This document shows positions 37,227 through 48,036 of a stretch of 64,000 nt of DNA, in pieces. Numbering within the stretch: position 1 is the first letter of the stretch; each line of letters starts with the position of its first letter. The notes beneath the pieces were generated by a model. That model had not been told where the DNA came from and searched no databases. It saw only the letters and a list, made by a program, of their open reading frames with translations. The stretch comes from Bifidobacterium tibiigranuli (GTDB lineage Bacteria; Actinomycetota; Actinomycetes; Actinomycetales; Bifidobacteriaceae), in the NCBI RefSeq assembly GCF_009371885.1, contig NZ_QLZA01000004.1:62001-126000 (forward strand). The letters are read 5' to 3'. Position numbers and translations under genes: made by a program.

Positions 37227-38042
37227 TTACAGCACCTTCGCGACGGCATCGGCCGTGGTGAACCAGATGAATTCCTCGGTGCCGGCGGCAAATGACGAGG
37301 GGTAGGAGGGGTTGTCGGGCTTGGCGAAGACCTGCGCGATGGCGTCGGCTTTGGCGGCTCCGGCGGTGAAGAACCAAGTGCGGCGGCTGCGGGCCAGCAG
37401 CGGTGCGGTAAGCGAAAGCCGCAGCGGGGGCATCTTTGGCGAATGATTGACTCCGACAACGAGTCGATCGGTGATATTGACTTCGGTGTGGCCGGGGAAC
37501 AGCGAGGCGTAATGCCCGTCCGGGCCCATGCCGAGGATCAGCAGATCGAACACCGGCTGCTCGCCGAGTTCGGCTACGAGTTCCTGCTCATACTGCTGCG
37601 CGGCAGCATCCAACAGAGCATCGTTAGCTGTGTCATCGCCCGCGTCGCTGGCAGCGGCATCGGCGGCAGCCTGCTTGGGGGAGCGGGTGTCGGCGGGCAT
37701 CTCGTGGATATTCGCCGCAGGAAGGCGACCATCGCTGACCAGCGCATCCAGGAACCTGCGTCGGGCCTGCAAGGCGTTGCGGTCCTCGTCATCGGCGGCG
37801 ACGAAGCGCTCGTCGCCCCACCAGATATGGACGCGCGACCAGTCGATAACCTGCGTCAGCGGATTCGAGGCCATATAGCTCAAGGCTTTCAGGCTGTCAG
37901 AGCCGCCGGTGAGCGCGAGGTCGAAGCGCTCGGCCTGCGGCTGTGCACTGAGCGTGTCGAGTATCGCGAGCAAAGTGCGTTGCGCCCCAGCCTGGGCGAT
38001 GGTGTCGCCGTCGCGATACACCACGAGTTGACGTTCGGCCAT
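37227..38042 (-). CDS. pgl: 6-phosphogluconolactonase
   Basis: About 271 aa. LALTGGSDSLKALSYM, HIWWGDERFV and DLLILGMGPDGHYASLFPGH are the DevB/SOL-type lactonase motifs; the enzyme hydrolyses 6-phosphogluconolactone made by Zwf. An Ala/Asp-rich insert lies at about 125-150. AGGGGAGA precedes ATG 38042; the in-frame upstream start at 38084 has none. It follows opcA on the same strand after a 238 bp gap containing a long hairpin. Confidence 0.93.
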   Translation of the reverse strand: MAERQLVVYRDGDTIAQAGAQRTLLAILDTLSAQPQAERFDLALTGGSDSLKALSYMASNPLTQVIDWSRVHIWWGDERFVAADDEDRNALQARRRFLDALVSDGRLPAANIHEMPADTRSPKQAAADAAASDAGDDTANDALLDAAAQQYEQELVAELGEQPVFDLLILGMGPDGHYASLFPGHTEVNITDRLVVGVNHSPKMPPLRLSLTAPLLARSRRTWFFTAGAAKADAIAQVFAKPDNPSYPSSFAAGTEEFIWFTTADAVAKVL

Positions 38043-38177
38043 GGTAATTCTCCCCTTTAGGATATTGAACTCGTTGTCTTGCATAGATTATCTCGAAGCT
38101 GCTGCTTTGAAACGCCGCTCAAGCGTCGACCATACGTCAATCATGCGCCAACGCATCAATCGCATATCAACGCGTCA

Positions 38178-38229
38178 CGTATGCGAATGGCCGCGAACCG
38201 ACAAACGCGGCCGCAGCCATTCGCATACG
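38178..38229 (-). terminator. Long hairpin between opcA and pgl
   Basis: CGTATGCGAATGG at 38178-38190 pairs with CCATTCGCATACG at 38217-38229, and an inner GC-rich stem continues towards a loop near 38200. It lies about 50 bp after the opcA stop and may end the zwf-opcA message before pgl. Confidence 0.55.
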
Positions 38230-38280
38230 CACAAGCCAAGCACTCGGCTTAAGCCAGCTATGCCGAGCTATCAGCCTTGC

Positions 38281-39216
38281 CTAGCTGTACATCAAATCCC
38301 AGCCGGAGCTGATGACCTCGGTGTAGACCTCATCGGGCTCAAGACGGCGCAATTCCTCGCTCAGGCAATCCTCGTCGGTGCGGATGGGCATCGAAATCGG
38401 CTGCAGCGCCTGATTCGGCTGCCGCACGACCGTCTGATCCTCGGCGGGCCGTTCGAGCGAAACCACGCCGTCCTCGCGGGTCAGATACACGCCGGTTATC
38501 GCGACCGCATCTTCCACGATTTCCAGCTCCACCGGCACATCGAGCCGTAGGCGCAGCCAGGCGCGCAGCAGATCGAGTGACAGGAAGTTCTTCGGGCCGC
38601 TCACCTTGGCCTTGAGAATCGGCAGGTACGGCGGCTGGTCAAGCATCGAGGCGAGCATCGCGCGCCAGACCGTCAGTCGCGTCCACGACAGATCGACGTC
38701 CTCGGCGCACAGATTGCGTCGCAGTCGCTCCATCGTCGCCTCCGGATTGTCGGAGTTTGCAGCATCGGTAATGCGGCTGCGAGCCATTGCGCCGAGCAAA
38801 TCCTTCGCAGGATTGGCGGGCGGGTTGGTCGGCCACCACGCCACGATGGGCGCGTCGGGCACGAGCAGCGGAATCACGAGCGTGTCCTGATGGCGAATCA
38901 GGCCGTTGCGCGGGTGCAGAATGATGATCTCGCCAGCGCCGGCGTCCGCGCCGAAGCGCACCTGGGCGTTGAGGTTCGAATCGTCCTCCTGCGGGTTGAT
39001 GTCGGAAGCAGTGTCCGGCACGATGGCGATGACGCGGCACGGATGCTCGCGGCTGGCCGCATTCGCGACTTCCAACGCATGCTCGAGATCGGCGGTTTCC
39101 GTGGAGATGAGCAGCGTGAGCACGCGGCCGGTTGCGGCCTCGCCGCGCTCGTCGTGCAGCTCGTCAATCTTGCGGGCGATCTCGCTGGTGTGGGTGTTGG
39201 GCATATCGATGATCAT
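38281..39216 (-). CDS. opcA: Glucose-6-phosphate dehydrogenase assembly protein OpcA
   Basis: About 311 aa. LTLLISTETADLEHALEVANAASREHPCRVIAIVP and PLLVPDAPIVAWWPTNPPANPA are hallmarks of OpcA, the actinobacterial and cyanobacterial activator of G6PD. GGAGG lies five bases before ATG 39216, whose ATGA overlaps the zwf stop, so the two are coupled. The longer start at 39228 lies on the ribosome site and is rejected. Confidence 0.94.
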   Translation of the reverse strand: MIIDMPNTHTSEIARKIDELHDERGEAATGRVLTLLISTETADLEHALEVANAASREHPCRVIAIVPDTASDINPQEDDSNLNAQVRFGADAGAGEIIILHPRNGLIRHQDTLVIPLLVPDAPIVAWWPTNPPANPAKDLLGAMARSRITDAANSDNPEATMERLRRNLCAEDVDLSWTRLTVWRAMLASMLDQPPYLPILKAKVSGPKNFLSLDLLRAWLRLRLDVPVELEIVEDAVAITGVYLTREDGVVSLERPAEDQTVVRQPNQALQPISMPIRTDEDCLSEELRRLEPDEVYTEVISSGWDLMYS

Positions 39217-40751
39217 GGCATCCTCCAATAACGCCCTTCGCGGGCCAGCATCTCATCCGCTTCGGCCGGACCCCAAGTGCCCGAGCGATACGACTGCGGA
39301 CGGCCCTGGGTGGACCAGAATTCTTCAATCGGGTCGAGGATCTTCCAGCTGAGGTTGACCTCCTCGGTGGTCGGGAACAGCGGCGGGTCGCCGAGCAGCA
39401 CGTCGAGTATCAGGCGTTCGTAGGCCTCCGGCGAGCTCTCGGTGAAGGAACGGCCGTAGCTGAAGTCCATCGACACGTCGCGCAGCTCCATCGAGGAGCC
39501 GCCCGGCACCTTGGAGCCAAAGCGCATGGTCACGCCCTCATCAGGCTGCACGCGGATGACGATGGCGTTCTTGCCCAGCTCCTGCACCGCCGTGTTCTCG
39601 AACGGCAGGTGCGGGGCGCGCTTGAAGACGACCGCGATTTCGGTGACGCGCTTGCCCAGGCGCTTACCGGTGCGCAGATAGAAAGGCACGCCAGCCCAGC
39701 GGCGCGTGTCCACATCGAGGCGGATGGCCGCGTAGGTTTCGGTGATGCTGTCGGGCGAGACGCCCTTCTCATCGAAGTAGCCGCCGACGCGAGTGGAACC
39801 CTGCCAGCCTTCGGAGTACTGCCCGCGTGCGGTGTTCGCCGCGAGATCCTTGGGCAGTCGAACAGCGGAAAGCACCTTGGATTTCTCCGTGGCCAAGTCG
39901 TCGGCCGAGAAGCTCACCGGCTCCTCCATGGCGGTCAGGGCCATGAGCTGCAGCAGGTGGTTCTGGATCACATCGCGCGCGGCGCCGATGCCGTCATAGT
40001 ATCCGGCGCGCCCGCCGATGCCGATGTCCTCGGCCATCGTGATCTGCACATGATCAACGTAATTCGAATTCCAGATCGGTTCGTACATCGTGTTCGCGAA
40101 GCGCAGCGCGAGCAGGTTCTGCACGGTTTCCTTGCCGAGGTAATGGTCGATGCGGAAGACCGAGCTGGGGTCGAAGACCTCGGAGACCACGCGGTCGAGC
40201 TCCTTGGCACTAGCCAAGTCGCGGCCGAAGGGCTTCTCGATGATGACCCTGCGCCATGCGCCCTCGCCCGATTTCGACAGGCCGGAGGCGGCGAGTTGCT
40301 TGGAAACGACGGGGAAGGCGCTCGGCGGCACGGACATGTAGAACGCGTGATTGCCGCGCGTGCCACGGTCGCGGTCAAGCTCCTGCACGGTGTCGCTCAG
40401 GCGCGTGAAGGCCTCGGCGTCGTCGAAGGTGCCCTGCACGAAGCGGATGCCCTTGGCGAGGTTCTCCCAGGTGGAGTCCTTGAATGGGGTGCGCGAGCGT
40501 TTTTCAACGGCGGCTTTGACGAAGTCGATGAAATTCTCGTTGGTCCAGTCGCGGCGGGCGAAGCCGATGAGGCTGAAGCTCGGCGGCAGCAGGCCGCGAT
40601 TGGCCAGATCGTAGATGGCGGGAAGCAGCTTTTTCTGAGCCAGATCACCGGTGACGCCGAAGATCACGAGACTGCATGGGCCGGCGATGCGCGGCAGACG
40701 CAGGTCGCGCGGATCGCGCAGCGGATTGACCCAGGATGTGGAATCGTTCAT
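39213..40751 (-). CDS. zwf: Glucose-6-phosphate 1-dehydrogenase
   Basis: About 512 aa. FGVTGDLAQKKLLPAIYDL is the dinucleotide-binding motif, RIDHYLGKETVQN the active-site signature, and IIEKPFGRDL the substrate loop. Produces 6-phosphogluconolactone and NADPH and needs OpcA. The frame is open to 40868; plausible starts are ATG 40781, 40760 and 40751, none with a good ribosome site, so leaderless initiation is possible. The inverted repeat TATCG-TTAGTGG-CGATA lies just upstream of 40781 and may be an operator. Confidence 0.94.
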   Translation of the reverse strand: MNDSTSWVNPLRDPRDLRLPRIAGPCSLVIFGVTGDLAQKKLLPAIYDLANRGLLPPSFSLIGFARRDWTNENFIDFVKAAVEKRSRTPFKDSTWENLAKGIRFVQGTFDDAEAFTRLSDTVQELDRDRGTRGNHAFYMSVPPSAFPVVSKQLAASGLSKSGEGAWRRVIIEKPFGRDLASAKELDRVVSEVFDPSSVFRIDHYLGKETVQNLLALRFANTMYEPIWNSNYVDHVQITMAEDIGIGGRAGYYDGIGAARDVIQNHLLQLMALTAMEEPVSFSADDLATEKSKVLSAVRLPKDLAANTARGQYSEGWQGSTRVGGYFDEKGVSPDSITETYAAIRLDVDTRRWAGVPFYLRTGKRLGKRVTEIAVVFKRAPHLPFENTAVQELGKNAIVIRVQPDEGVTMRFGSKVPGGSSMELRDVSMDFSYGRSFTESSPEAYERLILDVLLGDPPLFPTTEEVNLSWKILDPIEEFWSTQGRPQSYRSGTWGPAEADEMLAREGRYWRMP

Positions 40752-40872
40752 AGTGACCATAGTAGTGTCGTCACGTTTCATTGGCACGGCTGTATCGCCA
40801 CTAACGATACGGAATTGCGTGTATGAAATATCACACTTGGGCGCACTTGGGCCGCATTGAGGTCGCAAACGT

Positions 40873-40978
40873 CACAATTCCCGCATTACCTTGACTCTTA
40901 TGCGGGAGTTGTGTCATATAACTGCCGGAATACGTCACAAGGCCCGCACCACCTTCGTGATAGTGCGGGAATTGTAAC
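40873..40978. terminator. Twin hairpins between zwf and the glutamine-type transporter
   Basis: CACAATTCCCGCAT (40873-40886) pairs with 40900-40913 with one mismatch; GTCACAAGGCCCGCAC (40934-40949) pairs with 40963-40978 with three mismatches. The two belong to one sequence family. They follow the ATPase gene on the minus strand and precede the zwf leader. Confidence 0.6.
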
Positions 40979-41007
40979 GGTTCAACCAGATTGCAGCCAG
41001 CCCTCTC

Positions 41008-41819
<812 letters not shown>

Positions 41820-41820
<1 letters not shown>

Positions 41821-44099
41821 TACTTGTTCAGCCTCCTATCGGCGATATTCGCGACCCAAGTGAGCAGCGTGATCGCCACGAAGTAGATGATGCCGACCAT
41901 CAGCAGCGTCTCGGTGACGCGGAAGTTGGAGGCGTAGAGCTGCTGCGCCTGGTAAAGCAGGTCAGCGAAGCCGATGGTCAGCAGCAGCGAGGAATCCTTG
42001 AGCATGATGACCAGCTGGTTGATGATCGACGGCGTGCCGATCTTCACGGCCTGCGGCAGCACGACCTTGCGCAGAGTCTGGCTGCTGGTCATGCCAAGCG
42101 AACGCGCGCCTTCGGTCTGGCCGATATCGACCGACTGGATCGCGCCGCGGATGATCTCGGTCAGGTACGAGCCCGAGTTGAGCGAGAGCGTGAGCAGGCC
42201 GGATATCCACAGCCAGTTGGGCAGCGAATGCCCCACGAGCTGCGGGATGCCGAAGTAGAAGAAGAAGGCCCAGACCAGCACCGGCGTGCCGCGGAACACT
42301 GCTACATAGATCTTGGCAATCCAGCCCAGCACCTTGTTCGTGCCTACGCGCATCAGGCCGAAGCCCAGGCCGAGAATCAGCGCGATGATGAATGACAGCG
42401 CCGTGATGATAAGCGTATTGCGCAAACCGGTCATCAGCGCGGGGAAGGACTGCTTGGCCAGGTCCCAGAAGCTCGTCTTCTTAACGGTTTTCACCGCATT
42501 GGTGTCTGCGGATGCGGAAGCGTTATTGCCAAGGTATCGCGTGAGAATCTTGTCATACTGTCCGGAATCCCGCAGCTCCTTAAGACCGACGTTGAAGGCC
42601 GCCAGCAGCTCAGGGTTCTTGCCTTTGTTCACCGCGAAGCCGTAGGAGCCCTCGGGCACCTTGGGCGTCACGGCCTTGAGGCCGTTGTTCTGCGAGATGC
42701 CGTAGGCCAGCACCGGGTAGTCATCGAAGACGGCGGCGGCGTTGCCGGACTTGACCATCTCATACATGGTGGCAGACTGGTCGACGGATTTCACGGTGAA
42801 GCCGTATTTGCCGGCGACGGATTTGGCGTAGCTTTCGCCCTCGGAGCCGGTTTTCGCAGTGACGGTTTTGCCTTTGAGATCAGCGTATTTCGTAATGCTG
42901 GTGTCGTTCTTCGCCACCGCCATCTGCACGCCCGACTGGAAGTATGGGTCGGAGAAGTCGTAGATCTGCTTGCGTTCGTCGGTGATGGACATGCCGGCGA
43001 TGACGGCGTTCGCCTGGTTGGAGCTCAGCGCCTGCAGCGCGGCGTTGAAGCCGAGCGACTGGATGTCGATGTCGAAGCCCTGCGACTTCGCGACGGCGTT
43101 GACGATATCCATATCGATGCCGACGAGTTTGCCGCCTTCGCGGAATTCAAAGGGCGCGAAGGTCGTGTCGGTGGCGATCGTGTAGTGCTTGCCTTTGGCC
43201 TGCTTGGCCAGCGCCTTGGTCGCATCGGTGACCGTGGATTCGCTGCCTGCAGCTGCCGTGCTAGAGGCGGCAGCCTTGGTGGAGCTCGTGCCGCCGGTGT
43301 ACTTGGCGACGATCTTGTCGTATTCGCCGTTCGCGCGCAGCTCCTTGAGACCATCGTTGAAGGCCTTGAGCAGCGCCGCGTTCTTGCCTTTGTTCACTGC
43401 GAAGCCGTAGGAGCCGACCGGATGCGGCTCACCGACGGTTTTCAGCCCGTTGTTCTGCGAGATGCCGTAGGCCATCACCGGATAATCATCCACGGCGGCC
43501 GCCACATTGTGAGATTTCACGAGTTCGACAAGCGTGGCCGACTGATCGACCGATTTGACCGTGAAGCCATACTGCTCGGCGATCGACTTGGCCCAGATCT
43601 CGCTTTGCGTGCCGGTTTTGACGGCTACCGACTTGCCTTTGAGATCGCCCAGCGAGTTGATGCTGTTGTCGTTCTTGTTGACGGCGAACGTGAGCTGCGA
43701 ATCGTAGTACGGGTCGGAGAAGTCGTAGATCTGCTTGCGTTCGTCGGTGATGGACATGCCGGCGATGACGGCGTCCGCCTGATTGGAGTTCAGCGCCTGC
43801 AGGGCCGCGGCGAAGCCGAGCGACTGGATGTTGACGTTGAAGCCCTCGTTCTTCGCGATGGTTCTGATCAGGTCCATATCAATGCCGACGAGCTTGCCGC
43901 CCTGACGGAATTCGAACGGCGCGTAGGTCGTGTCGGTGGCGATGGTGAATGTCTTGCCAGCCACCGCCGGATCCTGCGCCGCCGCAGCCGGCTGAGCGCT
44001 CGCGCCGGCCAGCCCCGCGAAGGCCAGAACCGCTGCGAGCAGCGCGGCAAGCCGCGTCAGCCGCCCGTTGTTCATAATATTGCGCAATCGCATATGCAT
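41820..44099 (-). CDS. GlnP-like fusion: two substrate-binding domains plus permease
   Basis: A 759 aa protein. A signal peptide (cleavage near AQPAAAA) is followed by binding domain 1 (about 45-270), a Ser/Thr/Ala linker, binding domain 2 (about 300-525), a short Asn/Ala linker, and a HisM-type permease (about 545-755) with [18 protein letters not shown] and [22 protein letters not shown]. The two binding domains are close copies of each other (both contain [18 protein letters not shown]). This matches lactococcal GlnP, an importer of glutamine, asparagine or glutamate with tethered receptors; the substrate here is inferred. AGGGAC precedes the ATG. Confidence 0.9.
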
Positions 44100-44291
44100 G
44101 CGCTGTCCCTTCTTCTGTAGCTCGCTGCGAATCGGCCCAAGCCGTCTCTCAAGCTGTTTCTCAAGCTGTCTTGAACTGACTTAAACCGCGCGAGTTCGTG
44201 CTCCCACACTGTTGTGGAGTGCTGTTTGGAACCTATGGTGCATGCGTTACGAACATGTTACGTAATGGTGTACAAGGTGATGATTTGTCTT

Positions 44292-45695
44292 CTACACCTC
44301 CGGGAAGGGCAGCGGCACCTCCCGCCCGGCGACGAAACGATGGGTGATGCTGCGGTCGTCGCCGGTGTAGATGTAGCGTTCGAGGCGCTCCTGCGGGGAG
44401 AGGCTGAGCGGGTTGTCGTCTTCGCGGATGACGAGCGCGTCGAAATCATAGCCTGGCTCGAAAGAGCCGACTCGGCCGAAGAAGGCGCCGCCGGCTTTGG
44501 TGGCCATGGAGAAGGCTTCGGGCAGGCGCAGCGGGTGCTCGCCCTGATGCCCGGGCAGCATGCTGAGCATTTTCGACGCTTCGATCGACTGCACGATGTG
44601 GTGATTGATGTCGGGCACATGGCCGGCTCCGACATCGCTCGCAATGCTGATGTTCAGGCCGTAGTCGAGGTCGCGGCGCACCGGCATGATGCCGCTGGTG
44701 AGATTCATATTCGACTGCGCGCAATGCGCCAGGTACACGCGGCGCGCCTTGAGCAGCGCGCGCTCGCGTTCGCTCGTATGCACGCAGTGGGCCATGATCG
44801 TCCTGCCCTCGGGCATGAGGCCGTAATGCTCGTAGACTTCGGCATAACTAGGAATGTCCGGATGCAGCTCGCGCACCCAGTCGATCTCGCCCAGGTTCTC
44901 ATCCAGATGCGACTGCACCGGCAGCTCGTAGCGCTCGGCCAGCTCGCCCAGGCCCTGCATCAGCTCGGGCGTGGTGGAGGGCACGAAGCGCGGCGTGATG
45001 ATGAAGCCGATGTCAGGCGTGAGCTCACGGGACTTCTCGATAAGCTCCTGCGTGGTGGCGAGGCTGTCGTCGGTGCTTTCGATGAGGGTTTCGGGCGCGT
45101 TGCGGTCCATGTTGACCTTGCCGATGACCGGGCGCAGTCCCGATTGCTGGCTCAGACGCATCAATTCTAGCGTGGACTGCGCGTGCAGCGTCGCAAACGC
45201 GCTGAATCGCAGAGTTCCTACGGACCAAAGCTTGTTGAGGAAGCGCTTGTACCAGCGCTGCGTTATCTCCGGGTCAGCGAAATTCGCCTCGGCCGGGAAG
45301 GTGTAGCGCTCAAGCCAGGGGAGCAGCTCGTAATCGAAGCCCAGCCCGGCCATCGGATACTGCGGCGCGTGGATGTGCAGGTCGTTGAATCCTGGGATGA
45401 TGAGCGAGCCGCCGTAGTCCGTCACTGGCAGGTTCGCGTATTCGTTTGGCAGGTCTGACGTGATGCGCTGCACCGTGCCGTTGGCGACGATGATGTAGCC
45501 GTCTTCGCATACTTCGAAGGCATCCGGCGTGGGGGTGTGCAGGATATCGCCCTTGATGATGCGGATGGAGACGGATGCATCAGTGTCGATATTGATGCCG
45601 GCGTGTGCATCGGCGGTGATGGATGCAGCGGCGTCAGCGCCGTTCTGGCTGTTCTGGTCGTCCTGATGCATGCTGTGCTGAGCGGTGGTGTCCAT
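44292..45695 (-). CDS. guaD: Guanine deaminase
   Basis: About 467 aa amidohydrolase converting guanine to xanthine. IIPGFNDLHIHAPQYPMAG is the first metal ligand pair, PVQSHLDENLGEIDWV and GRTIMAHCVHTSERE give further ligands, and GLNISIASDVGAG the final Asp; LAHCAQSNMNL fits the family. The first 45 residues are a low-complexity extension rich in Asp/Ala. GAGG lies ten bases before ATG 45695; a TTG at 45704 is less likely. It stands alone between the transporter genes and the two-component system. Confidence 0.9.
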   Translation of the reverse strand: MDTTAQHSMHQDDQNSQNGADAAASITADAHAGINIDTDASVSIRIIKGDILHTPTPDAFEVCEDGYIIVANGTVQRITSDLPNEYANLPVTDYGGSLIIPGFNDLHIHAPQYPMAGLGFDYELLPWLERYTFPAEANFADPEITQRWYKRFLNKLWSVGTLRFSAFATLHAQSTLELMRLSQQSGLRPVIGKVNMDRNAPETLIESTDDSLATTQELIEKSRELTPDIGFIITPRFVPSTTPELMQGLGELAERYELPVQSHLDENLGEIDWVRELHPDIPSYAEVYEHYGLMPEGRTIMAHCVHTSERERALLKARRVYLAHCAQSNMNLTSGIMPVRRDLDYGLNISIASDVGAGHVPDINHHIVQSIEASKMLSMLPGHQGEHPLRLPEAFSMATKAGGAFFGRVGSFEPGYDFDALVIREDDNPLSLSPQERLERYIYTGDDRSITHRFVAGREVPLPFPEV

Positions 45696-45865
45696 AAAAG
45701 TCAATCCTCGTTTCTTGTCGTCTGTTGTGCGTTCCGAGCGCCGCCCGCGCGGTCCGCCCGACGCTATGCCGTAAAGCTGAAAATCAGATGTCCAAAAGCT
45801 GGGAAAGAAGGTATCACACGCATGTGTTGTGCTGGAAAATCGCGGGTTGTTCGTGAATGAGACGA

Positions 45866-46966
45866 CTATCGCTGCCCATTCATCAGTGGGATGGTGATGC
45901 GCATGGTGGTGCCTTGATCGCTGGTCTGCGCCACATCGATCCAGCCGTTGTAACGCATGGCGATGTCGCGGGCCAGGGCGAGTCCAAGGCCGTAGCCCTG
46001 ATGCGAGGAGCCGGAATCGGCGCGGGAGAAGCGCTGGAAGAGTCGTTCGGGGTCGCTGCCGATGCCCTCGCCGTGGTCACGCACGAGAATCTCGGCCTGA
46101 TTCACCTTCGTTGCGTGTTCCTTCCAACTGAAGCCGTTCTCGTTCGCCGCATCGGCTGCGCCGCTTGTACTGTTTGCGTCGATTGGGCTTTCTGCATTGC
46201 CCACCTGCACGCGCACGTCGATGGAGGAGCCGCGCGGCGAATGAGCGATGGCGTTGTCCAACACGGCGACGATGCACCGCTCGATGCCGGTTTCACCGCC
46301 GCGCACGATGATCGGATGCTCAGGAGCATCGAAATCGATGCGGACCGCCGCCTTGTCGGCCAGCAGCGCGACCGAATGAGTCGCGCGTTGGGCCGCTGCG
46401 ATGATATCGGTGGGAACATTCTGCTGGGCGCCCTGGGCCGCGAGCAGCAGATCATTGATCACGCTGTCCATGCGGGAAACGTCGTCGCGCAGGTCATTGA
46501 TGACCGGGTCCAGCGGCTTACCCTGTTGCAGCCGATGGTCGAGCAGCTCGGTGCGGGCGCCGATGACCGCGAGCGGCGTTTTGAGCTCATGGCTGGCATC
46601 GGCCACGAAATTGCGCTGCAGCCGAAGTGCCTCCTGCATGGGGCGAATCTCCTGGCGGGAGAAGAACCAGCCGACCGCCCCGGCGGCGAGGATGATGCCG
46701 AGAGCGAAGATCACGATGAGCAGCAGCGCCTTGCGGCTGTCGATAACCGAGGCTCCTTGGAACGCGGCCGGCAGATTCACGTCGTTGGGATTGATGTCGT
46801 GCTCGCTGAGTTCGCGCCGCGACCCCCAGATGACGCCGATGATAAGCAGAATCGCACCGATGAAGGTAATGACGCTCATCGTCAGCACGATGCGCAGGCT
46901 GATCGACCATGACGCCTTGTTGCCGGTGAGCGGGCCTGTAGCCGCGCCCTGCCTACGCCCGCTCAC
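45866..46966 (-). CDS. Two-component sensor histidine kinase
   Basis: About 366 aa with two membrane helices (about 22-46 and 74-96) flanking a short extracytoplasmic loop. The HisKA domain has FVADASHELKTPLAVIGARTELL with the phosphorylated His; the HATPase domain has an N-box in VLDNAIAHSP, G1 in VRDHGEGIG and G2 in GLGLALARDIAMRYNG. An Asn/Ser/Ala-rich insert sits between the N and G1 boxes. GTG start, overlapping the response regulator stop. The signal is unknown. Confidence 0.9.
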   Translation of the reverse strand: MSGRRQGAATGPLTGNKASWSISLRIVLTMSVITFIGAILLIIGVIWGSRRELSEHDINPNDVNLPAAFQGASVIDSRKALLLIVIFALGIILAAGAVGWFFSRQEIRPMQEALRLQRNFVADASHELKTPLAVIGARTELLDHRLQQGKPLDPVINDLRDDVSRMDSVINDLLLAAQGAQQNVPTDIIAAAQRATHSVALLADKAAVRIDFDAPEHPIIVRGGETGIERCIVAVLDNAIAHSPRGSSIDVRVQVGNAESPIDANSTSGAADAANENGFSWKEHATKVNQAEILVRDHGEGIGSDPERLFQRFSRADSGSSHQGYGLGLALARDIAMRYNGWIDVAQTSDQGTTMRITIPLMNGQR

Positions 46967-47685
46967 TGCTCTGGCCTTCCCAGGACGTACCCCTTCCCGC
47001 GCACCGTGAGGATAATATCCCGGGTCGTTTTCTGGCGGATGTACGACACATAGGTGTCCACCGTGCCCTCAACCGCGTCGGGCCGGAAGGCGGTGCCCAG
47101 CAGCTCGGCGCGGCTGAACACATGATCGGGCGAATCGCACATCACCTTGAGCAAGGCCGCTTCGGCGGCGGTGAGCGGCACCAGATCGCCCTGCGGACTT
47201 TCCGCCATGGCGGTATGCGCGTGGAACACCCAGTCGCCAATGCCGTACGAATCGCCGCGCTCGGCGTCATACCCGCGCAGCATGGCCCGCAGCCGGGCGT
47301 CCAATTCCTTGAAGCTGAACGGCTTCGTAAGATAGTCGTTCGCTCCGCCATTGAGGCCGTCGACGATGTCCTCGACCGCGCCCAGCGCGGTGAGCATCAG
47401 CACCGGCGTGGTGACGCCGCTGGCCCGCAGCGAGCGCACGAGTTCCAGGCCATCCATGTCGGGCAGCCGCCGGTCGACAATGGCTACGGCGAAGGAGCCA
47501 GCCGCAAAGCGCGACTTCGCCTGAGCGCCCGACGTCACCCATTCCACGCGATAGTCGTCGTCAAGCAGCTCCTTGGTGATCTGCCCCAGCCGCTCGTCGT
47601 CTTCCAGCAGCAACAGCCGTGGCTGCAGCAGCTTCGCCGGGTCGTTCAGGGCGTATGAAGTCATCTGCTGCGCATCGTCTGTCAT
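46963..47685 (-). CDS. OmpR/PhoB-type response regulator
   Basis: About 240 aa. Receiver domain: LLLLEDDERLG acidic pair, AIVDRRLPDMDG with the phospho-Asp, and LTKPFSFKELDARL with the conserved Lys. The C-terminal winged helix ends in VDTYVSYIRQKT...TVRGKGYVLG. Start placed at ATG 47685; ATG 47715 is also possible and lies about 9 bp after a TATACT element. Operon with the kinase. Confidence 0.9.
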   Translation of the reverse strand: MTDDAQQMTSYALNDPAKLLQPRLLLLEDDERLGQITKELLDDDYRVEWVTSGAQAKSRFAAGSFAVAIVDRRLPDMDGLELVRSLRASGVTTPVLMLTALGAVEDIVDGLNGGANDYLTKPFSFKELDARLRAMLRGYDAERGDSYGIGDWVFHAHTAMAESPQGDLVPLTAAEAALLKVMCDSPDHVFSRAELLGTAFRPDAVEGTVDTYVSYIRQKTTRDIILTVRGKGYVLGRPEQ

Positions 47686-47723
47686 CGTTCTCGTCCCATT
47701 ACGTGAGTCTGCCATGTATAGCA

Positions 47724-47778
47724 AGTATAGAAACATTAGTGATTCCATCATGCCAGCAGCATGCTGAGCGAATGCTAA
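47724..47778 (-). promoter_or_regulatory. Promoter of the two-component operon with OmpR-type direct repeats
   Basis: On the minus strand TATACT (47724-47729) fits a -10 element, with no good -35. The fitting position is abutted by TTAGCAT and TCAGCAT (47772-47778 and 47761-47767), direct repeats 11 bp apart, the spacing used by OmpR-family regulators. Autoactivation is possible. Confidence 0.4.
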
Positions 47779-47796
47779 GGAATCCGGTGCTGCAAG

Positions 47797-47961
47797 CTCA
47801 CACTTTTTGGATTCATCTGAAAAAGTGTGAGTGAAACGAACATACACCATGATACCTTTTCGGCAGCTCAATGGCTGAATATCAATGATGTGGCAAAAAT
47901 AGGTCGAACATAATTTGTTCATTTGGCTCACACTTTTTCGAGCGAGTTCAAAAAGTGTGAG
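47797..47961. repeat. Hairpins of the CTCACACTTTTT family, copies 2 and 3
   Basis: CTCACACTTTTT at 47797-47808 pairs with 47820-47831, and the same word at 47927-47938 pairs with 47950-47961. Both lie between the divergent response regulator and PAP2 genes, where a terminator is not expected. The related copy is at 9807-9845. No gene lies in 47716-48036. Confidence 0.75.
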
Positions 47962-48036
47962 TCGAATATGGTGTGGAAGGTGAATGCCAGCAATATTCTT
48001 AGTGAACATTAAGGGTTGTGACCCCATACTGGCGAC